Of a DNA stretch of 18,997 nucleotides, positions 14,578 to 18,997 are shown in pieces. Location: contig JAFGQA010000102.1 in assembly GCA_016935885.1 (NCBI GenBank), positions 1 to 18,997 on the forward strand, in the 5' to 3' direction. Made by a program: the position numbers and the translations under genes. Under the pieces are notes generated by a model. The model was not told the DNA's origin and searched no databases. It was given only the letters and a program-made list of their open reading frames with translations. Position 1 is the stretch's first letter, and each line of letters opens with the position of its first letter. Source of the stretch: Phycisphaerae bacterium (GTDB lineage Bacteria; Planctomycetota; Phycisphaerae; UBA1845; UTPLA1).

Positions 14578-14775
14578 GTGAACAGCCCAGGAGTTGAGTT
14601 ATTGTTACCCGATCACGCCCAGCGATCTGAGCCGCGCCCGACCGCGCCGAGCGGTAGCATAGCGGGAAGCGCGAACCAGAACAAGGCAGGCACGCGAGGA
14701 CATCACGAATGCTGGCTTGCCGAGCAGACGCGGCGGGGTCCGTGACACTTCCGGTGGCATTCGATTCCGGGCGCC
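14578..14775. other. Upstream region of mscS without recognisable gene
   Basis: No gene was seen. A GTAACAATAAC stretch near 14600 is AT-richer than its surroundings and may be part of an mscS promoter, but no clear hexamer pair was found. The GTCCGTGACA text near 14740 recurs at 18731, next to another Z element. Confidence 0.35.
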
Positions 14776-14863
14776 GGGTGCCACTGGCGGCTTGTCCGCC
14801 AGTGCGGCTTCTCTGGTGGGTGCATGGAGCACACCCACTGGCAGGCAAGCTGCCAGTGGCACC
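14776..14863. repeat. Z-family element, inverted short copy
   Basis: 88 bp bounded by GGTGCCACTGGC and GCCAGTGGCACC inverted repeats. Read on the minus strand it aligns with 16312-16423: left hairpin, ATGCACCCACCAGAGAAGCC-like middle, GGCGGACAAGCCGCC, right arm. Its outer flank on the minus strand, CAGTTTAGGCGG, is the same linker found in the 34-bp array at 16207-16342. Confidence 0.75.
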
Positions 14864-14922
14864 CGCCTAAACTGCCATGCACGCGACACGGCGTGCCCTC
14901 ACGTGGCGACAAGGGCAAGTGT

Positions 14923-16011
14923 CTATTGTTGGCCGGCGATCCACCGTTCGAGGAGGTTGCGGGCTTCGGAGTCGCGGAATTGCCTGGGCGGGTGCTTCAT
15001 GCAGACCGCCGAAACTTCGTCCAGCGGACCGCCGATGTCACGATCCAACGCCAGCTTCGCGCAACGGATTGCGTCGATGGCCATCCCGGCGCTGTTGGGG
15101 GAATCTTCAACACTGAGGCGCAACTCGAGGTTCATGGGCACGTCGCCGAAGCCGCGCCACTCCATCCGCAGAAAGCAGACCTTGTTGTCCTTCTGCCAGG
15201 AGACGAAATCGGCCGGGCCGATGTGGATATTCTCGTCGGCCAGGGGGATGTCCAACTGGGACTGGACGGACTCGGTCTTGGAGATCCGCTTGGTGTTCAG
15301 GCGGGTCCGTTCGAGCATGTTCAAGAAGTCGGTGTTGCCGCCGGTGTTGAGCTGGTAGGTGCGGTCAAGCTTCACGCCGCGATCGCCCATCAGCCGGGCC
15401 AGCACGCGGTGCACGATCGTGGCGCCAAGCTGGCTCTTGATGTCGTCACCGACGACGGGCAGATTCTTGTGTCGGAACTGCGCGCTCCACTCCGGGTGCG
15501 AGGCGATGAAGACCGGCACGCAGTTGACCATCGCGACGCCCGAGTCCAGGCAGGCCTGGGCGTAGTGACGCACCGCATCCTCGGAGCCGACCGGCAGGTA
15601 GCACGCCAACACCTCGGCGCCGGAATCCCTCAACACGCGGGCCACGTCGCAGGGGTCCTCGTCGGCCACGCGGAAGGCCTGGCCATCGGGATAGTCGCGC
15701 ATATGCCTGGCAACGCCGTCCAGTACCGGCCCCATCCGCACGGTCACGCCGGAAGACGGCAGCTCCCGTTGGAAGACGGTGGTGCAATTCGGCGGCGCGA
15801 AGACCGCCTGCTCGAGCGGCTTACCGACCTTGCGCCGATCGACGTCGAAGGCTGCCACGACCTGGATGTCGTCCAAGCAATACCCGCCGATGACCGGGTG
15901 GATCAGCCCGGCCGAGTCAGCACGGGCATGCGTTCGATAATACGCAATGCCTTGCACCAGCGAACTGGCGCAATTGCCGACACCCGCGATCGCAAGCCTG
16001 ATGCTCCTCAT
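14923..16011 (-). CDS. ino1: Inositol-3-phosphate synthase
   Basis: This enzyme converts glucose 6-phosphate to 1L-myo-inositol 1-phosphate with NAD as internal redox cofactor. 362 residues of the compact prokaryotic type, matching the actinobacterial enzymes in length. It shows the dinucleotide loop GVGNCASSLVQG (9-20), VGDDIKSQLGAT with the conserved Lys, QLNTGGNTDFLNML, SKTESV and GDVPMNLELRL, then DSPNSAG. The ATG at 16011 has AGGAG 8 bases upstream; a longer in-frame ORF to 16185 lacks support. The gene is isolated. Inositol in these bacteria may feed phosphatidylinositol lipids or a compatible solute; nothing in the window decides which. Confidence 0.94.
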   Translation of the reverse strand: MRSIRLAIAGVGNCASSLVQGIAYYRTHARADSAGLIHPVIGGYCLDDIQVVAAFDVDRRKVGKPLEQAVFAPPNCTTVFQRELPSSGVTVRMGPVLDGVARHMRDYPDGQAFRVADEDPCDVARVLRDSGAEVLACYLPVGSEDAVRHYAQACLDSGVAMVNCVPVFIASHPEWSAQFRHKNLPVVGDDIKSQLGATIVHRVLARLMGDRGVKLDRTYQLNTGGNTDFLNMLERTRLNTKRISKTESVQSQLDIPLADENIHIGPADFVSWQKDNKVCFLRMEWRGFGDVPMNLELRLSVEDSPNSAGMAIDAIRCAKLALDRDIGGPLDEVSAVCMKHPPRQFRDSEARNLLERWIAGQQ

Positions 16012-16019
16012 GGTTCTTT

Positions 16020-16024
16020 CTCCT
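16020..16024 (-). promoter_or_regulatory. Shine-Dalgarno site of the inositol-phosphate synthase gene
   Basis: AGGAG on the minus strand 8 bases from the ATG at 16011; it rules out the longer ORF. Confidence 0.7.
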
Positions 16025-16131
16025 GCATGGATCACCTTACGCCCTCGGACGACTTCACCATGCTTCAGGGGCTTGTCACGGCCAAACGGCCAAACCACAC
16101 GCACCCGAGATTGGGAGAAATCAAACGCCGA

Positions 16132-16137
16132 ACTATA
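16132..16137 (-). promoter_or_regulatory. Candidate -10 element for the inositol-phosphate synthase gene
   Basis: TATAGT on the minus strand about 120 bases before the start codon, five of six consensus positions. No convincing -35 element. Confidence 0.25.
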
Positions 16138-16206
16138 GCAACTGGACCGACCCTGGGGAAGAGGCAAGCGTCCCGATCGGTGCAAAAAGCGTGCATGACA
16201 GTCTAG

Positions 16207-16342
16207 GCGGGTGCCACTGGCAGCTTGCCTGCCAGTTCAGGCGGGTGCCACTGGCAGCTTGCCTGCCAGTTTAGGCGGGTGCCACTGGCAGCTTGCCTGC
16301 CAGTTTAGGCGGGTGCCACTGGCAGCTTGCCTGCCAGTGTGT
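16207..16342. repeat. Four tandem copies of a 34-bp hairpin unit
   Basis: Units at 16207-16240, 16241-16274, 16275-16308 and 16309-16342 are almost identical; differences are in the last four bases (TCAG, TTAG, TTAG, GTGT). Each contains ACTGGCAG-CTTGC-CTGCCAGT, an 8-bp stem with a 5-base loop, and starts GCGGGTGCC. The fourth unit is the left arm of a complete Z element, so the array looks like amplification of that arm. No unique spacers exist, so it is not a CRISPR array. Confidence 0.9.
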
Positions 16343-16423
16343 ATACCCCACGCGCCCACCGGAGAGACCGCACGGGCGGACAAGCCGCCCGTGCCCACTG
16401 GCGGGCAAGCCGCCAGTGGCACC
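16312..16423. repeat. Z-family element, full copy
   Basis: 112 bp bounded by GGTGCCACTGGC and GCCAGTGGCACC. Between the terminal hairpins lie TATACCCCACGCGCCCACCG and a third palindrome GGGCGGACAAGCCGCCC. Related copies are at 14776-14863 (inverted) and 18749-18832 (truncated). Confidence 0.8.
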
Positions 16424-16484
16424 ATCGAGTAACGGCCCGCACGAACACCCGTGAAGGTACACTCGCAGCCCGTGGCAAACCTAT

Positions 16485-16582
16485 CAGCCCGTGGCAAACC
16501 TGTGGCACCGGCGTCTCGCCGGTGGTCTTCACGGCCAGGAACGGCGTTTCCGAACCGCTGTTTTCCCTTTTACCACGGGCTG
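16485..16582. repeat. Y-family TIR element, inverted copy Y3
   Basis: 98 bp, the reverse complement of the 7401-7498 element with few differences. Ends are CAGCCCGTGGCAAA and TACCACGGGCTG. A second, isolated CAGCCCGTGGCAAAC stands 20 bases to the left (16465-16479), suggesting a partial duplication of the end. Confidence 0.85.
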
Positions 16583-16923
16583 TCAGGCTTGCGAACCTCG
16601 TTTGGATCGCTCTGCCCCGGCGTGGATGCCTTCAGGAGACACGCCCTCTGTGCGCGAAACCCGAGCCTGCGATGCTGTTTGCGCAAGGACGCACGAACGG
16701 GGACCTCGGGATCAGCCGTCCAAGCGATCCAGCACCATGCGGCGAACACCGCGCGTGTCGGCGTGGCACGCGGCGACGTGGCCGCTTGGGCGTGGGGACC
16801 TAATCATCCCAACGGCGAATCACAGCCAGTTTTATCGGACGATACCGGCTCGTTTCGGCGACCGGCCGGACGCCAGCCGTGCCCTTTTTGAGCTTTCGTT
16901 GCCTGGATGATCGCAACTCCTTC
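16583..16923. other. Gene-free stretch between repeats
   Basis: About 340 bp without a supported gene, promoter or repeat. Several ORFs exist in both strands, as expected at high GC, but none resembles a known family or has a ribosome binding site. Confidence 0.45.
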
Positions 16924-17010
16924 CTCAGACTGGCTGGCTTTCACGAGGGCTTCGAGCCCGTGGCCCGCCGGCGTGATCGCGAATCTCGAAGGCGAACCGG
17001 CCAGTCTGAG
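16924..17010. repeat. Inverted-repeat element with 11-bp ends
   Basis: CTCAGACTGGC (16924-16934) and GCCAGTCTGAG (17000-17010) are perfect inverted repeats 87 bp apart end to end. The interior holds a W-like palindrome, GGGCTTCGAGCCCGTGGC. There is no second copy in the window. A 76-codon minus-strand frame (16804-17034) crosses it. Confidence 0.5.
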
Positions 17011-17063
17011 CTTCTTGGCCATCCGGATCTGCATTCACGCCGGCGTGTTACGCTCGCGGCGGC

Positions 17064-17726
17064 TCACGGTGGCCCACCGGCCAGCAGTTCGCGAATCAAC
17101 GCCGGTCGAATCTCGCTCAGGTATTCGACAACGCGATCCGCTGAGTTGAGCCGGGCCGCCTCATGCGAGCCCACCAGACCGATTGACCGCATCCCCGCCC
17201 GGCGGGCAGCCTCGATCCCGGCGGGGGCATCCTCAACCACGACGCACGTGCTCGCCTCCACGCCCATCCGCTGTGCCACCAACTCGAATACCTGTGGATC
17301 GGGCTTCCCTCGTTGGACGTCCGCGCCCGTGACTGTTGCCGATAGGAAACGCCCCAGCCCCATATCCCGACAGACCAACGCCACGTTTTCCGGCGGCCCG
17401 GACGAGCCCACGCCCAGAAGGAATCCGGCAGCGTGCAAGACCTCGACCATCGCCCTCGCACCAGGCATCTCCGGCACGTTCCCGCGAATGAGGTCGCGGT
17501 ACAACGCCTCCTTGCGGTCGTCCAGGAGCCTGACCTCGTCGGGCTCTTGGACGCCGAACAACTCGCGGATGATCTCGCGGCTTGTCCGGCCGAACGTCGC
17601 GGCGAACTGCATCTCGGTGATCGACGCGTCAAGCTCCCCGGCCAGGAGGCGCCAACTCCGCAAATGCGGTGCGTAGCTGTCGATCAGCACGCCGTCCATA
17701 TCGAAGATGACGCCGACGGATCCCAT
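17064..17726 (-). CDS. HAD-superfamily hydrolase, beta-phosphoglucomutase-like
   Basis: 220 residues, typical for subfamily IA. Motif I is FDMDGVLIDS (8-17) with nucleophile Asp9 and acid/base Asp11. Motif II is VGSSGP (106-111), motif III Lys141 in GKPDPQ, motif IV VVVEDAPAG (162-170). The helical cap occupies about 18-85, with HLRSW (21-25) and FGRTSREII (45-53) like the cap of phosphoglucomutase and sugar-phosphate phosphatase relatives. Substrate cannot be fixed from sequence; a sugar phosphate is likely. No strong Shine-Dalgarno sequence is seen before the ATG. It stands alone between repeat-rich regions. Confidence 0.93.
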   Translation of the reverse strand: MGSVGVIFDMDGVLIDSYAPHLRSWRLLAGELDASITEMQFAATFGRTSREIIRELFGVQEPDEVRLLDDRKEALYRDLIRGNVPEMPGARAMVEVLHAAGFLLGVGSSGPPENVALVCRDMGLGRFLSATVTGADVQRGKPDPQVFELVAQRMGVEASTCVVVEDAPAGIEAARRAGMRSIGLVGSHEAARLNSADRVVEYLSEIRPALIRELLAGGPP

Positions 17727-17762
17727 GCTTCAAGCCGGCCAGTGCTCACGGAAGACAACCAA

Positions 17763-17861
17763 AAAAGGACCGCGGGCTTCGGCCCGCGCGGCCACCCGCT
17801 GCATCGAGTGATCTCGACCTGCGAGACACCGCCCGGGCTTCAGACCCGTGGCTTGTCGTTC
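17763..17861. repeat. Dispersed repeat W-long, copy B
   Basis: Aligns with 5769-5867 over about 99 bp in the same orientation: GGGCTTCGGCCCGCG arm, CCACCCGCTG, TCGAGTGAT, then GGGCTTCAGACCCGTGGC. A further single W palindrome (GCTGAAGCCCGTGG) follows near 17901. Together these fill most of the 285-bp gap between the HAD gene and rplT. Confidence 0.7.
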
Positions 17862-18011
17862 GGCGGTTGGAACAGTTGGTATTCGAAAGGCCGCGCAGGC
17901 TGAAGCCCGTGGTTCGTCTTTGTTCTTGAATTGGCCCGTGTTCGCCCTCGAACGGAAGGGCGCCACATTCTCGCACAGCGACGGTAGGGGGCCTTGCTTG
18001 TCGGCCAGGCA

Positions 18012-18377
18012 TTATGCTGCCTGCTGGGCCTTGTTCTTGGCAAGCTCGACCAGTGCGTCAAACGCTTCCGGATCGGCGATCGCGATTTCGCTCAGCATCT
18101 TACGGTTCAAGTTCACCGTCGACATCTTCAGGCCGTAGATGAACCGGCTATACGAGATTCCCCGCCTGCGACACGCGGCGGTGATCCGCGTGATCCAAAG
18201 CGATCGAAAATCACCCTTGCGTGCCCGGCGGTCTCGATATGAGTAGACGCCCGCTCGCAGAACCGTGTCTCGGGCCGTCCGCAGGAGCTTGCTGCGCCCG
18301 CCGTAGTACCCTTTGGCCGACTTGAGGACTCTCTTAACGCGCTTGTGGTGGGCGACGCTACCCTTCGTGCGTGGCAT
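18012..18377 (-). CDS. rplT: 50S ribosomal protein L20
   Basis: L20 binds 23S rRNA early in large-subunit assembly. 121 residues, usual length, starting MPRTKGSVAHHKRVKRVLK with KGYYGGRSKLLRTA, YRDRRARKGDFRSLWITRI and RGISYSRFIYGLK all in place. It lies 50 bases after rpmI, in the standard order. In many bacteria L20 represses its own operon by binding the leader; no such structure was verified here. The usual downstream pheS is absent. Confidence 0.98.
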   Translation of the reverse strand: MPRTKGSVAHHKRVKRVLKSAKGYYGGRSKLLRTARDTVLRAGVYSYRDRRARKGDFRSLWITRITAACRRRGISYSRFIYGLKMSTVNLNRKMLSEIAIADPEAFDALVELAKNKAQQAA

Positions 18378-18427
18378 TCACTCGTCTCCAAGACTCCCGG
18401 CAACTCCCGGTCGTCGTCATCCGGAAT

Positions 18428-18625
18428 CTAGGCTGTCAACGCCCGTCGGACCTTCGCGGCAACCGTCTCGCTTGCAAGCGTGGAGTTCTTCCGCAACTTC
18501 CGCCGCCGCCTACCGGGCTTGCCGCTCATGAGGTGGCCGGCGTTGCTCTTGTTGTAACGGGCCTTGCCACTCGCCGACAACCGAATGCGCTTGGCAATTC
18601 CCTTGTGACGTTTCATCTTCGGCAT
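18428..18625 (-). CDS. rpmI: 50S ribosomal protein L35
   Basis: 65 residues, MPKMKRHKGIAKRIRLSASG and then GKARYNKSNAGHLMSGK with the basic RRRRKLRK tract, typical of L35. The ATG at 18625 is preferred over an in-frame GTG at 18631 because GGAG lies 9 bases before the ATG but only 3 before the GTG, and family members start MPKMK. infC, normally directly upstream, is not found in the remaining 370 bases. Confidence 0.97.
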   Translation of the reverse strand: MPKMKRHKGIAKRIRLSASGKARYNKSNAGHLMSGKPGRRRRKLRKNSTLASETVAAKVRRALTA

Positions 18626-18674
18626 AGTCACGGTCTCCGAGGCAAATCCCCACGAACGTCATGAAACCCGTAAG

Positions 18675-18701
18675 TTTATACCCCTTGAGCGAGTCTCGCA
18701 A
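18675..18701 (-). promoter_or_regulatory. Candidate promoter for rpmI-rplT
   Basis: On the minus strand TTGCGA (18696-18701) and TATAAA (18675-18680) are separated by 15 bases, about 50 bases before the rpmI start. The -10 is good; the spacing is short. A promoter here fits the absence of infC upstream. Confidence 0.4.
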
Positions 18702-18748
18702 GCGCCAAACCCGGCCGAAACGCTCCAGGGGTCCGTGACAATCTGGGC

Positions 18749-18832
18749 GGATGCCACTGGAAGCTTGCCTGCCAGTGCGTTGTACCCCATGCGCTCAGCA
18801 GAGAGGCCGCACGGGCGGACAAGCCGCCGTAC
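18749..18832. repeat. Z-family element, truncated copy
   Basis: Matches 16312-16423 from the left hairpin (GCCACTGGAAGCTTGCCTGC) through the middle (GTACCCCATGCGCTC) and the GGGCGGACAAGCCGCC palindrome. The right terminal hairpin is missing. Its left flank GTGACAATCTGGGCGG matches 16196-16210, so the repeated unit extends past the hairpin. Confidence 0.75.
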
Positions 18833-18860
18833 GTGTTTAGCGGTGTGGCATGCGTGCCAA

Positions 18861-18988
18861 GGGTGGCATGGGTAAGCGGAGCCGCCAACGGCGGCGGAGC
18901 TTACCCGTGGGCGTCCATTCGAGCCTGTTTTCACGGGTAATGAACGACCCGCCCCCGTGGGGCGTGTCGTTCGTTACCCATGCCACCC
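18861..18988. repeat. V element with perfect 15-bp terminal inverted repeats
   Basis: GGGTGGCATGGGTAA (18861-18875) and TTACCCATGCCACCC (18974-18988) are perfect inverted repeats. Inside are two further stem-loops: GGTAAGC/GCTTACC (18871-18914 region) and GGTAATGAACGAC/GTCGTTCGTTACC (12 of 13 pairs). 128 bp, no coding potential, single copy here. Text of this type recurs in planctomycete genomes as I recall; not verified. Confidence 0.75.
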
Positions 18989-18997
18989 CGTTTGTCG

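Noticed and set aside
16207..16342. Possible CRISPR array
   Set aside because: The 34-bp units are directly adjacent without unique spacers, contain strong internal hairpins, and match dispersed elements elsewhere in the window; no cas genes are present.
16804..17034. Minus-strand 76-codon frame starting MQIRMAKKLRLAG
   Set aside because: It has protein-like stretches but crosses an inverted-repeat element, lacks a ribosome binding site and has no recognised family. It is more likely repeat-derived text.
1..18997. rRNA, tRNA or known riboswitch
   Set aside because: No cloverleaf, conserved rRNA text or recognised riboswitch core was seen on either strand by reading; a covariance-model scan was not possible.

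Overview
The window looks like chromosomal DNA of a GC-rich bacterium, most likely of the Planctomycetota and perhaps of the Phycisphaerae side. This rests on a long planctomycete-like PurH, an MreB starting with a GMFSVDMGIDLGTCNTLV-type N-terminus, a PQQ-type propeller with a very acidic tail, sparse operons, and intergenic regions filled with small GC-rich palindromic repeats. The assignment comes from family resemblance only; no rRNA or tRNA gene is present to confirm it.

Layout, left to right. 1-154: probable repeat element ending on the purH stop codon. 155-1852 (-): purH. 2030-3811 (-): exported PQQ-like propeller protein. 3812-4529: divergent intergenic region. 4530-5689 (+): a membrane-anchored coiled-coil protein with a C-terminal beta domain, then a 58-residue single-pass membrane protein. 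6063-7115 (+): mreB. 7295-7498: two repeat elements. 7499-8365 (-): solitary beta-class DNA methyltransferase. 8703-10417 (+): nadC and birA, overlapping by one base. 10415-10756: three repeat elements back to back. 10754-11995 (-): lipoprotein of unknown function. 12133-14577 (-): large MscS-type channel with a duplicated N-terminal domain. 14923-16011 (-): inositol-3-phosphate synthase. 16012-17063: repeat-rich DNA including a 34-bp tandem array. 17064-17726 (-): HAD hydrolase. 18012-18625 (-): rpmI-rplT. 18749-18988: two more repeat elements.

Most genes are housekeeping: purine, NAD, biotin and inositol metabolism, ribosome and osmotic safety. Two observations stand out. First, the divergently transcribed propeller and coiled-coil proteins appear to share one roughly 75-residue beta domain. 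The coiled-coil protein also has the topology of MreC (membrane segment, coiled coil, beta domain) and lies just upstream of mreB, while no mreC or mreD follows mreB. This suggests a lineage-specific envelope or cell-shape module.

Second, there are several families of roughly 85-135 bp non-coding elements with terminal inverted repeats. Ends of one family coincide with the TAG stop codons of birA, of the lipoprotein gene and probably of purH. A second family directly abuts the TAG stop of the methyltransferase gene. Flanks often read YTAR, the target type known for the IS5 group, so these may be MITE-like elements tolerated at stop codons. No transposase is present in the window, so the mobilising enzyme is unknown.
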